NCBI GenBank assembly: GCA_009991955.1
Contig: JAACWS010000016.1
Coordinates: forward strand, 1-64,000
DNA: 64,000 nt
Source: Spirochaetales bacterium
GTDB lineage: Bacteria > Spirochaetota > Spirochaetia > DSM-27196 > Salinispiraceae
Direction: 5' to 3'
The position numbers and the translations under genes are program-made. Shown here in pieces: positions 24,059 through 34,380 of the stretch (position 1 is the stretch's first letter; every line of letters begins with the position of its first letter). The notes beneath the pieces are model-generated. The model ran no database searches and was not told where the DNA came from. It worked only from the letters and a program-made list of their open reading frames with translations.

Positions 24059-25510
24059 TCAATTCTTAACGATTGTGATCTTTAATTCAACCCCATCACG
24101 GACATAGCTGAACTCAATATCGCCGGTTAAACGACTATTGAGGGCCAAATAGTATTCTTGCAAGTTCGTGACCGATTGACCGTTCACCCGAATAATTCTA
24201 TCCCGATCTTGCATTCCGGCGATAGCCGCAGGACTCCTGCGGATCACTTGGGTTACTAATACACCTGTATCGTTTTCTGCCAAGTTCAATTCTCGTCGAA
24301 GGTCCTTGGTCACAGGATAGACCGACGCGCCGGTCCAAAGGTCTTGAGATTGACCAGCTATGGCGTCCTCTGACTCCCTGCTGACGATTTCTACCGGAAG
24401 AGTGATAAGTTGACGATTTCGAAGTACTTGCAGATCCGCCGATTCATTTACAGGTAACTCGCCTACCCTAAGTACTACGTCATCGGAGGAGTTTACCCCC
24501 CTATTTCCCACTCGGACGATAATATCTCCGGGTAAAAGACCTGCCCTACCAGCGGGAGAGTTTTTATACACCGAGTTAACCAGCGCTCCTCGCCCACTCT
24601 CTAACCCGAGGCTTTGCTGGATTTCTCGATCCACCGAACCTATACTCACCCCTAACCACCCATATTGGACCTCTCCGGTGGCGATAAAATCTTCAATAGC
24701 TCGTTTGACATTGTTGATTGGAATAGCAAACCCAAGTCCGACCGATCCACCACTTTGGGTCGTTATCCAAGTGTTAATGCCAATTACCTCACCCTGTAGA
24801 TTGACGAGGGCACCACCGGAGTTCCCCCGATTGATTGCGGCGTCAGTTTGAATGAAGTCCGAAATATTCCCCCCCGGACCGCCGGTTCTGTTGAGAGCAG
24901 AAATTATCCCCGCAGTTACGGTCGATTGAAAACCGAAGGGACTTCCCATCGCCAATACCCAATCTCCAACGTATAATTCATCGGAATTTCCAAGACGTGC
25001 AACGACAATATCCTGGTCGCTCGTATCAAACGACACAAGGGCGAGGTCTTTTCGTGCATCTTTCCCTACTAACTCGGCCATGTATTCTCGTTGGTCGTCC
25101 AGGGTAATACTAATTTCTGTAGCATCGCCAATAACGTGGGCGTTAGTCAGAACAAACACGGTCTGGCCATCTCGACGGACTATAACCCCCGAACCCAGCC
25201 CTTCGGCTCTGTACTCTTGGGGATTCGTGGAGTCACCCTCGGGTCGGCCGAAGAAAAATTCGAAGAAGGGATTCGTCTGGGGACCATCTTGATTTTGGGT
25301 CGTAACTTCTACTACGTCAATTCGTACCACGCTTGGTAAGACTGCCTGCACGAGACCACGAAAGGAATTTTGGAGGTCCTCCATGTTCTGGAGGCTCGGT
25401 ATGGAAATCTGAGGTGGATTACCTGTCGAGGTTTGGGAGGGGCCCGAACTGCAGGCCCCAAAGGCAAACAGGACCAAAATACTCAAAAATAGAAATTGCT
25501 TATTCTTCAT
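24059..25510 (-). CDS. htrA: HtrA/DegP-type serine protease, lipoprotein form
   Basis: A periplasmic quality-control protease with two PDZ domains. The N-terminus ends in FGAC with a cysteine at about residue 20, so the protein is probably lipidated and membrane-anchored, unlike soluble DegP. The catalytic triad is visible: histidine in LTNAHVIGDATE, aspartate in DLALVSFD, serine in RGNSGGALVN. The loop before the serine includes INRGNSGG. Two PDZ segments follow (GALVNSVYKNSPAGRAGLLP and GVLVTQVIRRSPAAIAG). Length 483 is typical of this family. The start ATG 25510 follows AAGGAGA. It sits between map and the phosphoribosyltransferase. Confidence 0.93.
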   Translation of the reverse strand: MKNKQFLFLSILVLFAFGACSSGPSQTSTGNPPQISIPSLQNMEDLQNSFRGLVQAVLPSVVRIDVVEVTTQNQDGPQTNPFFEFFFGRPEGDSTNPQEYRAEGLGSGVIVRRDGQTVFVLTNAHVIGDATEISITLDDQREYMAELVGKDARKDLALVSFDTSDQDIVVARLGNSDELYVGDWVLAMGSPFGFQSTVTAGIISALNRTGGPGGNISDFIQTDAAINRGNSGGALVNLQGEVIGINTWITTQSGGSVGLGFAIPINNVKRAIEDFIATGEVQYGWLGVSIGSVDREIQQSLGLESGRGALVNSVYKNSPAGRAGLLPGDIIVRVGNRGVNSSDDVVLRVGELPVNESADLQVLRNRQLITLPVEIVSRESEDAIAGQSQDLWTGASVYPVTKDLRRELNLAENDTGVLVTQVIRRSPAAIAGMQDRDRIIRVNGQSVTNLQEYYLALNSRLTGDIEFSYVRDGVELKITIVKN

Positions 25511-25544
25511 ACTATCTCCTTGAAACCATAAAGTTTTTATTGAA

Positions 25545-26294
25545 TTACTCCCAGAGAGTCAGAATTTCCGGCCCATCTTCGGTAACAAGAATCGTATGTT
25601 CATAATGGGCCGAAATACTCCCATCACGAGTAACAACCGTCCAATCATCATCGAGCACTTTTACGTCATCACCGCCCAGGTTGATCATCGGCTCTATTGC
25701 CAAAACCATCCCGGGCTTCAATCGTGGATTTGGGCCACTTCCCGGATAATTTGGAACCTGGGGATCTTCATGAATTGCAAGACCTACCCCGTGACCACAA
25801 TACGAGCGAACGACGCCGTATCCGTGGGGAATGACGTGTCGATACACCGCTCGGGAAATATCCTTAACCCTGTTTCCGACTACCCCCTGGTCTATACCAA
25901 GATACAAACTTTCTTTGGTTATCGTTAAGAGTTTTTTTATTTCTGGGGTGATTTTGCCAATAGGAAACGTATAGGCACTATCGCTAAAGTAACCATTCAA
26001 AATAACTCCACAATCTATACCAACCACATCACCTTCTTGAAAAGGGCGTTTATCGGGAATTCCGTGGATAACAGCCTTATTTACCGAAACACAGATACTA
26101 GCTGGAAATCCGCTATACCCAAGGAAGGAGGGTTTTCCCCCCGCCTTTTCGATAAACTTTCGTGCCTGTCCGTCCAAATATATTGGTGTTACCCCTTCGT
26201 TTATTCGATCTCGCAGAAATCTAAAGGTGTCCGCCAATAATCTACTCGAATCCCTTATGCCCGCAATTTCAGTGGAATCTTTTATTAAAGCCAT
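25545..26294 (-). CDS. map: Methionine aminopeptidase type I
   Basis: It removes the initiator methionine from nascent proteins. Metal ligands of the pita-bread fold are visible: DCGVILNGYFSDSAYTF (two aspartates), GHGVGLAIHE (histidine) and the glutamates in AIEPM and YEHTILVTEDG. The length of 250 is typical of type Ia. ATG 26294 is preferred over the longer frame to 26345, which would overlap the preceding TPR gene; AGGTAGGAG precedes it. Confidence 0.95.
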   Translation of the reverse strand: MALIKDSTEIAGIRDSSRLLADTFRFLRDRINEGVTPIYLDGQARKFIEKAGGKPSFLGYSGFPASICVSVNKAVIHGIPDKRPFQEGDVVGIDCGVILNGYFSDSAYTFPIGKITPEIKKLLTITKESLYLGIDQGVVGNRVKDISRAVYRHVIPHGYGVVRSYCGHGVGLAIHEDPQVPNYPGSGPNPRLKPGMVLAIEPMINLGGDDVKVLDDDWTVVTRDGSISAHYEHTILVTEDGPEILTLWE

Positions 26295-26298
26295 TCTC

Positions 26299-27954
26299 CT
26301 ACCTTTCGGAACCTGTCCAGTAGCGAAGTCGAGTGCTGTACACACTTCGCGGATAATTTTGTGCTAATTTTTCGTACCAATAAGAAGCCTCCTGGGGATT
26401 CCCCCTCAGAAGTTCCAACCAGCTACCTAAGTACAGTAAATACTCCCGAACCCTCTCAGGAGTTTCAATATACCCAACCCCTTTTTCTAACCCGTTCACA
26501 AAAAGTCTTTCGGCCTCGGGGGAGTCAAAAGAACCCAGTCCAGCCCTAAGCCCAGGAACCGAATACATAGAAAGCGAGCTCCTCGGGGGTAAAGCAGCCC
26601 CAACTTGCAGAGCCTCTATGATATTGTCTTGGCGCAAGAGACTCAAAGATTCAAATTGCCTAATCCAAGGAAAGTTGCCAGGATCAACAATCTGCAACCC
26701 ATCGCTCAATCCTTGCCTGTCATCGATCATCCACAATACCCAAAAAAGATTTCGCCAACCACCTTCAAAGTCTGGAAAATCCTGGACTAGTTGCCAAAGT
26801 TGCGGCAAGACTTCTGTGTATCCTCGTTCCTCTGCGTCTATCAAAATACCTGCTAATCGTAATCCAGGATCGTTTGGTGACTGACCCAAGGATGGAGAAT
26901 AGAACTCTCTAAGTCGCTCGGGTTGATTCTGATTCTTTATTGCCGCCAGCAATGCATAGGTCAATAAATGATCCTGGGGAAATCGCTCTAAACCCTCCAG
27001 AAGTATTTTCTCTGCTTCGGCCCAATCTCCCTCATGTCGAAAGTACCTACTCCTATTGACGTAATCCTGGGGCATGGCACTATCGGTTCTTAATATCGGC
27101 CCAAGAGCACCGCTTGCGGATTCAAGCTGTCCAACTTCAAACAGGTAATCGGCTAAAAACCGATATAGCTCCGGTCGCACGGCAAACTCCGCCTCGAGTG
27201 GGGCAAGATTCGCAATTCCTGCTTCTCCACCCCGGGCATCAAATGACAACATACTGAACAAGAGTAACTCATTTTGGGAGGTAAAGCGACTTTTTTGAGA
27301 TTCCAAAAGCGAGAGAGCCTCAGATATCTTACCCCTTGAGGTTAAGAGAAGAATAGCATTAGTAAGGTACCGAGAGTCCGAGGTAATAGTCCATGCTTGA
27401 AGTAGCGCATTAGGATCTGAGTACTCAGAAGGGGCCAACGGAAGAGCAATTCCAGGTAGTCGTAGTTGTACCAAATCCGAGTCGAGGGGGATTCGTCCTT
27501 TTAAATAGGCTTCGATTTTGTAAGGTAGCCAATCAGGAGATTCAAGCCCAGAGGAAATCTGTGCTGCTTCACTGGGTTTTTCGATTTCTAAAAGGTAATT
27601 CGTACGATATCCGATAATATCTTCATTTCCTGGATATTTTTCTACGAGGGATTGGGTTATTGCTCCTAAGGTTTGTCGGTCATCAACACTATCGAGTAGT
27701 TGATACCCCCGTTTTATGAGTCGACGGCCATCGCGCGGAGTAGTTACTCGAGGAATGAGCGATCGAGAAAGTGACCGGGCCCTCTCATACTCACCGTCTT
27801 CTAGAGCCAAATCAATCTGGAGCAGAACCACTCGAAAATCTCTATCACCTGTAAATTCTTGCACCCAAAGCCAAATAAAAACGCTAACCCCAGCTAAAAC
27901 GAAGGTACCAAAGAAAAATATTATGAATCGCCGGGCTTTGGGTTGAAAGTTCAT
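26299..27954 (-). CDS. Membrane-anchored TPR-repeat protein
   Basis: A 551-residue protein with one N-terminal membrane segment (FIIFFFGTFVLAGVSVFIWLW) and then helix-turn-helix repeats of TPR type over most of the length, e.g. ALEDGEYERARSLSRSL and EGDWAEAEKILLEGLERFP. TPR proteins mediate protein-protein contacts; no catalytic motif is present. Its ATG overlaps the nusB stop by four bases (ATGA). It may tether partners at the inner membrane, but no partner can be named. Confidence 0.75.
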   Translation of the reverse strand: MNFQPKARRFIIFFFGTFVLAGVSVFIWLWVQEFTGDRDFRVVLLQIDLALEDGEYERARSLSRSLIPRVTTPRDGRRLIKRGYQLLDSVDDRQTLGAITQSLVEKYPGNEDIIGYRTNYLLEIEKPSEAAQISSGLESPDWLPYKIEAYLKGRIPLDSDLVQLRLPGIALPLAPSEYSDPNALLQAWTITSDSRYLTNAILLLTSRGKISEALSLLESQKSRFTSQNELLLFSMLSFDARGGEAGIANLAPLEAEFAVRPELYRFLADYLFEVGQLESASGALGPILRTDSAMPQDYVNRSRYFRHEGDWAEAEKILLEGLERFPQDHLLTYALLAAIKNQNQPERLREFYSPSLGQSPNDPGLRLAGILIDAEERGYTEVLPQLWQLVQDFPDFEGGWRNLFWVLWMIDDRQGLSDGLQIVDPGNFPWIRQFESLSLLRQDNIIEALQVGAALPPRSSLSMYSVPGLRAGLGSFDSPEAERLFVNGLEKGVGYIETPERVREYLLYLGSWLELLRGNPQEASYWYEKLAQNYPRSVYSTRLRYWTGSER

Positions 27955-28373
27955 TGAACCTCCACGGACTTCCGTATACCGTCGAGCACACCATTTACGA
28001 AACGAAATGACTCGTCTGTACCGTATTCCCGGGCTATTTCTATCGCTTCATCAATCGTGACCCTGGCCGGTATGTCTTTTTGAAAAATTAACGAATACAC
28101 ACTCATGCGCAATATCGCTAAATCTACCTTATTTAACCGGGATATTTGCCAGTTTTTCGATTGTTTCGAAATATACCTATCGACCGACTCAATTTCTTCT
28201 AAGGTACCTGCGACTAAGAGTCGGCTAAAGAGCAGATCTTCCTCGGTAACCTCGTGGACCTTCGGGTTCCATGGGAACTTTAAGAGCTCAGACAGGGCAA
28301 GATGGGTATAATCCCATTCATACAGGGCTTGGAAGGCTATAACTCGGCCTTTTCTTCGAGAAATCATGAACAA
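27951..28373 (-). CDS. nusB: Transcription antitermination factor NusB
   Basis: NusB binds the boxA RNA element with NusE (S10) to prevent premature termination of rRNA transcripts. The helix pattern SRRKGRVIAFQALYEWDY at the start and IAREYGTDESFRFVNGVLDGI at the end are typical. Length 140 is normal. The ATG at 28367 (residue 3) is an equally possible start. The gene overlaps the next one by four bases. It is embedded in the glycolysis/export train, not next to ribE-type genes as in some bacteria. Confidence 0.9.
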   Translation of the reverse strand: MFMISRRKGRVIAFQALYEWDYTHLALSELLKFPWNPKVHEVTEEDLLFSRLLVAGTLEEIESVDRYISKQSKNWQISRLNKVDLAILRMSVYSLIFQKDIPARVTIDEAIEIAREYGTDESFRFVNGVLDGIRKSVEVQ

Positions 28374-28377
28374 CTGC

Positions 28378-29427
28378 CTACCAGGAAATGTTTTGAGTAA
28401 ATATTTGTACTTCTGCCTGATTTCTTAATCTGGACGCAGTTCCATTAACCGCCTCGACCATCCGTTCCTGCTGTTTTTCCGCCTGCAAGTACTGAATAAT
28501 TTGAGCTTGAACAGTGAGGGTTCCTCCGGGAGTTACTGGATCGCTGAGGGTCAATAGTTTTGGCTGTCGCTTGTCGGTGATACGAACCAGATGAAACCCA
28601 AGATTAGACTCCAACAGATCACTAAATCGTCCTTGTTCGAGTGCGAAGACCCCATCAATGAACGATCTTCCCAGTAGTTGTTGGGTAGTCTGCTCGCCCC
28701 GGGGCAAGAAACCAAAATCACCTCCCGAGTAAGTTGGATCATCGATAGACGCTTGAACGAGTCGAGTAAAAGCTGCAGCTCCGCCGTTTCGAATTTGGGT
28801 CAAGAAACCTTGCATTTTTGTCCGAAGTTCCTGTACCTGGGCGGTTGTCTTGTTCCTTGTATCGATGAAAAGATGGTCGAAACGAACATACGCAGGGCTA
28901 AGAAATTGACTCACGTTTTCTTGGTAGGTGGCGTCGATCTCAGTAGCTGTTGGAGTGTAGGGGGCCGTCAAAAGGGCCTGATTATCTTGGGCCACATATT
29001 TTTCCTGGATAATTCTCCGACGCAATCGATCTCTATACTCTTCCCAGGTCATTTGAGCCTGTTCTTGAATAATTTCCCTAAAGACTGCGTCGGATACATT
29101 AGCACCCAAACCAAGGGATTGGCGCTGTTGGGCTATGGCCCGGGCGATTTCATCTTCGGTAGCGGTTATAGTATCCCGGGCTGCGGCTTGCATAATGAGT
29201 TCGGTGTCGATATCAGAGTTGAGAAGACTCATTTTCTGTTCTCGATCCATTGTCACTCCCAGCTCTTCTTCGAGTATTGCTATCTTACTTTGGATTTGCC
29301 TTTGGGTTATTACGGTCGTAGAATTGAGTCGTACCGTGGCCAATGGACGGTCGATTATTTGAGAATGGACCACTCCAACCAATCCAACCATAAATAAAGT
29401 CAGGTAAGTCCATCGAATTTTTTTCAT
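28378..29427 (-). CDS. PpiC/SurA-type peptidyl-prolyl isomerase
   Basis: A periplasmic folding factor. The first 22 residues are a signal peptide (WTYLTLFMVGLVGVVHSQ). An N-terminal SurA-like helical domain (ITQRQIQSKIAILEEELG) precedes a parvulin domain around residues 180-290, with YVRFDHLFIDTRNK, GGDFGFLPRGEQT and LESNLGFHLVRITDKR as the characteristic strands and loops. Only one isomerase domain is seen, as in PpiC/PrsA-like forms. It lies four bases before nusB and may help outer membrane protein assembly together with the LptD-like barrel gene further along. Confidence 0.85.
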   Translation of the reverse strand: MKKIRWTYLTLFMVGLVGVVHSQIIDRPLATVRLNSTTVITQRQIQSKIAILEEELGVTMDREQKMSLLNSDIDTELIMQAAARDTITATEDEIARAIAQQRQSLGLGANVSDAVFREIIQEQAQMTWEEYRDRLRRRIIQEKYVAQDNQALLTAPYTPTATEIDATYQENVSQFLSPAYVRFDHLFIDTRNKTTAQVQELRTKMQGFLTQIRNGGAAAFTRLVQASIDDPTYSGGDFGFLPRGEQTTQQLLGRSFIDGVFALEQGRFSDLLESNLGFHLVRITDKRQPKLLTLSDPVTPGGTLTVQAQIIQYLQAEKQQERMVEAVNGTASRLRNQAEVQIFTQNISW

Positions 29428-29452
29428 AGTTTCAACTCCTTGGTTTCTTCAT

Positions 29453-30244
29453 CTACATTCTACGGGCAAGATGTTGGCGTAACTTCTTAACACCGGTCAA
29501 ATTCTTGTCCAGTTTTAGCGCTTCTTTCAAATACCTTTCTGCCTTTGGGTAGTCGTTGATTTTCGAATAGAGTTCCGCACCAACTTTAAAGTAATAGGCC
29601 ATTTCCTTGGAACTAATTTGAAATCGAATGAGTGTTTGTACAAACTCAAGGTGTGCATGTACGGGGACCTTCCCAATCATCTTTACCCCTACCAAAACCC
29701 GTATCCTCTGAACGACTTCTTCAAAAAAATGCCGAAAATATGGCTTTTGCATTTCAAAATGTACAATCGTACGCAACAAGTGGTAAGCACTTTCCAACTG
29801 ACCTTCGGTTTCAAATTCCTCGGCCAATATGAACGCACAATCCATAAAATCTTCCCTATCTAGGTGTTTAGACAGGTCGAAGTCGCGCCGTTTGACCAAA
29901 CCTTCATACAATCTTAAAGCATCTTTCTCTCGGTGATGTAACAGATCAAAAAATATTAATTTTGATTGGCTTTCGTTATCTTCCGGATGGGAAAGTAAAA
30001 ACTCTCTGTAGTCGAAACCCCCAGTCCCATACACCTTGCGGTGTTGAAGGTCATACTCCTCACGGAGCTCCAAGTCCATGAGGGTTTCGTAGGCTCGGAT
30101 GAGATCGCGCATAAAATCCTGCGCCCCAGGTTTCTGCTGCCATAGGTCCGGATGATTCTCTTTTGCTTTTTGGCGAAAAGCTTTTTTGATGAGGTCCGCA
30201 GATGCGTCGGTGGGAATTTGGAGGATCCCGTAGTAATCCAGCAT
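29453..30244 (-). CDS. J-domain protein (DnaJ-like) with C-terminal helical region
   Basis: Residues 1-68 are a J domain with the HPD motif in KENHPDLW and helices LIKKAFRQKA and AYETLMDLELREEYD. The rest is about 190 residues of helical TPR-like sequence without the zinc-finger and glycine-rich parts of classical DnaJ, so it is a co-chaperone that recruits DnaK to a particular client or site. Length 263. It follows the flavodoxin-like gene by 16 bases. Confidence 0.85.
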   Translation of the reverse strand: MLDYYGILQIPTDASADLIKKAFRQKAKENHPDLWQQKPGAQDFMRDLIRAYETLMDLELREEYDLQHRKVYGTGGFDYREFLLSHPEDNESQSKLIFFDLLHHREKDALRLYEGLVKRRDFDLSKHLDREDFMDCAFILAEEFETEGQLESAYHLLRTIVHFEMQKPYFRHFFEEVVQRIRVLVGVKMIGKVPVHAHLEFVQTLIRFQISSKEMAYYFKVGAELYSKINDYPKAERYLKEALKLDKNLTGVKKLRQHLARRM

Positions 30245-30260
30245 CCTCTAGGAGACTCCT

Positions 30261-30680
30261 TTAGCCCTTTTCTATGGAGAGCCTCTGGGCAATAATTTCT
30301 GCTTCTTCTTTGGTGGAGAGAACCTCAGAATACTTAAGAAACATTCCCTCGGCCTCCATAGCGGTCATGAGTCGAGAAAGAAGTTTTTGTGCAAAAAAAG
30401 GTTGGCGGAGTACAAAACCAAAGGACCGTTTTCCAACAAGATTTCCGGCATTTTTTAAGTACGACAGGACCTGGGAAGGAATTTTTCTGCTATAAATCGC
30501 ATCCCCCGAAATCCCTACGATGACATAACCGTACATACTCAGCTTCTTTTCTCGATCCTTTTTTACGTCGAAAATATCTACTTGATGTCCTTGATTTTCG
30601 AGTCCCGCCGAAAGCCCTTGGGCGACTTTCGCAAGGGCATCCGCCCGGCGAGTTCCAAAGGTGGCTATAGCAATCCTCAC
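30261..30680 (-). CDS. Flavodoxin-like domain protein
   Basis: A 139-residue protein with the flavodoxin fold pattern: the first strand MRIAIATFGTRRADALAKV with a phosphate-binding-like loop, then DIFDVKKDREKKLSMYGYVIVGISGDAI and GKRSFGFVL. The T/S-rich FMN phosphate loop of true flavodoxins (TxTGxT) is degenerate (TFGTRRAD), so flavin binding is uncertain. It starts with GTG at 30680, with AAGGAGTAC upstream. It lies between secG and the J-domain gene. Confidence 0.7.
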   Translation of the reverse strand: MRIAIATFGTRRADALAKVAQGLSAGLENQGHQVDIFDVKKDREKKLSMYGYVIVGISGDAIYSRKIPSQVLSYLKNAGNLVGKRSFGFVLRQPFFAQKLLSRLMTAMEAEGMFLKYSEVLSTKEEAEIIAQRLSIEKG

Positions 30681-30710
30681 GCGTACTCCTTTACTATTCT
30701 GGGGCGCTTC

Positions 30711-31055
30711 TTAGTTTCCTGTTTGAGTAGAACTATCGTCAGCCTGAGGCAACTGATTCCACCATGCTTCAAACTCCTCGGTATTATCCCCCTGGATGGC
30801 ACCGGGATTCCCGAGATCGGGAGTTCTATTTAACCATGCTAAACCAAAAGACGTTAGGACGAACACTACGCCCAGAACAGTGGTGGTCCTGGTAAGAATG
30901 TTTCCCTTTCGATTTCCGATCTGCCCAGAGGCTCCGCCTCCGCCAAAAATCCCCCCTAAACCTTCTCCTTGCTCGTCTTGAAGCATAACAATTAGAATAA
31001 GAAGAACGGAGGTTACACTGAATAATACCAACAATAAGACGGAAACGATTCCCAT
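30711..31055 (-). CDS. secG: Protein translocase subunit SecG
   Basis: SecG aids protein export through SecYEG. The sequence shows two membrane segments (about residues 4-24 and 57-77) with the family's glycine-rich loop GLGGIFGGGGASGQIGNRKGN between them, and an acidic C-terminal tail. At 114 residues it is slightly longer than the E. coli protein. It follows tpiA by 91 bases containing an inverted repeat, as often seen in gap-pgk-tpiA-secG clusters. Confidence 0.93.
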   Translation of the reverse strand: MGIVSVLLLVLFSVTSVLLILIVMLQDEQGEGLGGIFGGGGASGQIGNRKGNILTRTTTVLGVVFVLTSFGLAWLNRTPDLGNPGAIQGDNTEEFEAWWNQLPQADDSSTQTGN

Positions 31056-31073
31056 AATATATTCCTTTGAAAG

Positions 31074-31108
31074 AGTAGCTTCACATTTCGACTGAAAACG
31101 AAGCTACT
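31074..31108 (-). other. Hairpin in the tpiA-secG gap
   Basis: AGTAGCTTC (31074-31082) and GAAGCTACT (31100-31108) are perfect inverted repeats of 9 bases with a 17-base loop. No strong T run follows on the minus strand, so it is probably an RNA-processing or attenuation hairpin and not a full terminator. Confidence 0.5.
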
Positions 31109-31146
31109 GTTTATCAAAAATTCGCAGAACTGTAAAGGTGGGTGAA

Positions 31147-31896
31147 TTAGACGGCCTTTACGATTGCTTCAAAGTCCGAAACTTTTAGAGACGCTCCCCC
31201 AACCAAAGCCCCATCAATGTTCGGCATACTTAGAAGTTCTTTTGCATTATCGGGTTTAACCGAACCACCGTATTGAATTACTACAGCTTCGGCTGCGGGA
31301 GGTCCGTACAAAGACCCAATATTTTGCCGAATTTCCTTGTGCATATCGTCGGCGTCTTGGGGTGTAGCGGTCTTACCCGTTCCAATGGCCCAAACTGGCT
31401 CGTAGGCAATTACGATATTTTTCATTTCTTCGGCCTGTACATCTTTAAGACCCGCAGATAACTGGCCTAGGGTAACGGATACGGCCTTTCCGGACTCTCT
31501 CTCTGGAAGGGTTTCACCTACGCAGAGTATGACCTCGAAACCTTGAGCCAGGGCAAGCTTTACTTTTTTATTGATTAACTGGTCTGTTTCCCCGTAGATA
31601 GCCCTTCGCTCGGAATGTCCGAGGATGACTACCTTGACTCCCAAGTCTTTGAGCATAGCAGGACTCACTTCTCCGGTATGGGCTCCCGACTCTTCGGCAG
31701 CCATATTTTGAGCTCCCAAAAGGACGTTGGTACCTTTCAAGGCATCTCCCACGGCCTGCAAGGCTGCAAAGCTTGGCGCAACTAATACCTTGACTTTTGC
31801 TCCTGCTACTTTAGGCGCGAGTTCCTTAACAAAAGCCGCCCCCTCGGATGGGGTTTTGTTCATTTTCCAGTTTCCAGCAATATAGTAGTTTCTCAT
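31147..31896 (-). CDS. tpiA: Triosephosphate isomerase
   Basis: It interconverts dihydroxyacetone phosphate and glyceraldehyde 3-phosphate in glycolysis. The active-site parts are visible: lysine in AGNWKMNKTP, histidine in ILGHSERRAIYGE, glutamate in IAYEPVWAIGTG, and the phosphate loop VQYGGSVKPDN (with IQYGG). ATG 31896 is used, overlapping the pgk stop by four bases (ATGA), with AAAGGAA upstream; the frame extends six codons further to 31914, but that start is not needed. Length 249 is normal. Confidence 0.96.
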   Translation of the reverse strand: MRNYYIAGNWKMNKTPSEGAAFVKELAPKVAGAKVKVLVAPSFAALQAVGDALKGTNVLLGAQNMAAEESGAHTGEVSPAMLKDLGVKVVILGHSERRAIYGETDQLINKKVKLALAQGFEVILCVGETLPERESGKAVSVTLGQLSAGLKDVQAEEMKNIVIAYEPVWAIGTGKTATPQDADDMHKEIRQNIGSLYGPPAAEAVVIQYGGSVKPDNAKELLSMPNIDGALVGGASLKVSDFEAIVKAV

Positions 31897-33164
31897 GTTC
31901 TTTCCTTTCGACATACTTCGATACCAGGAAGTTTCTTCCCTTCTAGTAATTCTAAGCTCGCCCCACCACCAGTCGAAACGTGGCTCATTTGGGAAGCAAG
32001 CCCGAACATATTTACCGCAGCTACAGAATCACCTCCACCAACTACGGTAATTGCGCCGGCTTTAGTGGCCTTTGCTACTAGTTCAGCAACAGCCTTCGTT
32101 CCCTTGGCGAAATTGGGGAATTCAAACACCCCAACAGGACCGTTCCAAGCGACAGTTTTGGCTCCCAGAATAACTTTTTCATAAGACTCAAGAGTTTTGG
32201 GGCCTACGTCCATGGCCATATACGAGTCGGGTATGGCAACTGTGTCTATTGCATGGGCCTCGGCTTGTGCGTCAAAGGTTTCCGCTCCTAAATGATCTAC
32301 GGGCAACAAAATCTGAGTCCCTGTTCTTTCCGCAGCCTTAAGTATGGACTTAGCGGTATCTAATTGATCGTTTTCGATTAGCGATTTACCTACACCATAC
32401 CCTTGGGCTTTCAAGAAGGTATACGCCATTCCACCGCCTATAATAAGTGCCGAGGCATTTTTTAATAAGCTCTCTAGTACGGCAATTTTAGAACTGACCT
32501 TTGCTCCGCCGATAATCGCAACCAGGGGCTTCTCTGGGTTCATAACTATAGGTTCGAGATAATTTACTTCTTTTGCCATGAGGAAGCCCGCTACACTTAC
32601 CGGAACAAATTTGGCTATTGAAGCGGTAGAAGCATGATCACGGTGGGCGGTACCGAAGGCATCGTTCACAAATATATCCCCGTAAGAAGCCAATTCTCTC
32701 GCTAAGACATCTCGCTCGCTGGAGTCCTTGGAAGTTTCTTCCTTGTGGAACCGGGTGTTTTCTAACATGACGATAGTCCCCGAAGGCTGAGAATCGATGA
32801 GGGATTTCTTTCCGAAACAACCGTCTTCACCCCCAAAAACTACCGTTTTCCCAAGCTTTTTACTTAGGTATTCGGAAACTGGAGCCATTCTATGTTTCTC
32901 TCGAACGTGTTTTTCCTCATCGAAGGTTTTGCCATCTTTTTCCGCTTTTTCTTTCGCTTTCTTGGTGTCCTTTGAAGGATCTCCAAGATGACTCATGAGG
33001 GTAAGGGACTGGACTCCCTGGGAAAGAATATAGTCGATTGTAGGTATAGCGGCGGTAATACGAGTTTCGTCTTGTACAGCACCTTCCTTCATTGGTACGT
33101 TGAAGTCAACCCTCATAATAATTCTTTTGCCTTTAATGTCTAAATCTTTTACTGTCCTAATCAT
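31893..33164 (-). CDS. pgk: Phosphoglycerate kinase
   Basis: It transfers phosphate from 1,3-bisphosphoglycerate to ADP in glycolysis. The N-terminal KRIIMRVDFNVPM, the middle MAKEVNYLEPIVMNPEKPLVAI, GGAKVSSKIAVLE, and the C-terminal nucleotide loop VGGGDSVAA with STGGGASLELLEGK are diagnostic. The 423-residue length is slightly long because of a lysine-rich insertion near residue 65-85 (KDTKKAKEKAEKDGK). It sits 76 bases after gap, with a terminator between, so pgk-tpiA is partly separated from gap expression. Confidence 0.97.
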   Translation of the reverse strand: MIRTVKDLDIKGKRIIMRVDFNVPMKEGAVQDETRITAAIPTIDYILSQGVQSLTLMSHLGDPSKDTKKAKEKAEKDGKTFDEEKHVREKHRMAPVSEYLSKKLGKTVVFGGEDGCFGKKSLIDSQPSGTIVMLENTRFHKEETSKDSSERDVLARELASYGDIFVNDAFGTAHRDHASTASIAKFVPVSVAGFLMAKEVNYLEPIVMNPEKPLVAIIGGAKVSSKIAVLESLLKNASALIIGGGMAYTFLKAQGYGVGKSLIENDQLDTAKSILKAAERTGTQILLPVDHLGAETFDAQAEAHAIDTVAIPDSYMAMDVGPKTLESYEKVILGAKTVAWNGPVGVFEFPNFAKGTKAVAELVAKATKAGAITVVGGGDSVAAVNMFGLASQMSHVSTGGGASLELLEGKKLPGIEVCRKERT

Positions 33165-33198
33165 GTATGTCCCCCGAGAACTGTGGTATAAATCGAAT

Positions 33199-33225
33199 AA
33201 AAAAAGCCCCCTTAACGGAGGCCTT
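33199..33225 (-). terminator. Terminator between gap and pgk
   Basis: Read on the minus strand, GCCTCC (33222-33217) pairs with GGGGGC (33211-33206) around a GTTAA loop and is followed by seven T. It would stop or attenuate gap transcripts before pgk. Confidence 0.75.
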
Positions 33226-33240
33226 ATTTACTAACAATGC

Positions 33241-34380
<1,140 letters not shown>

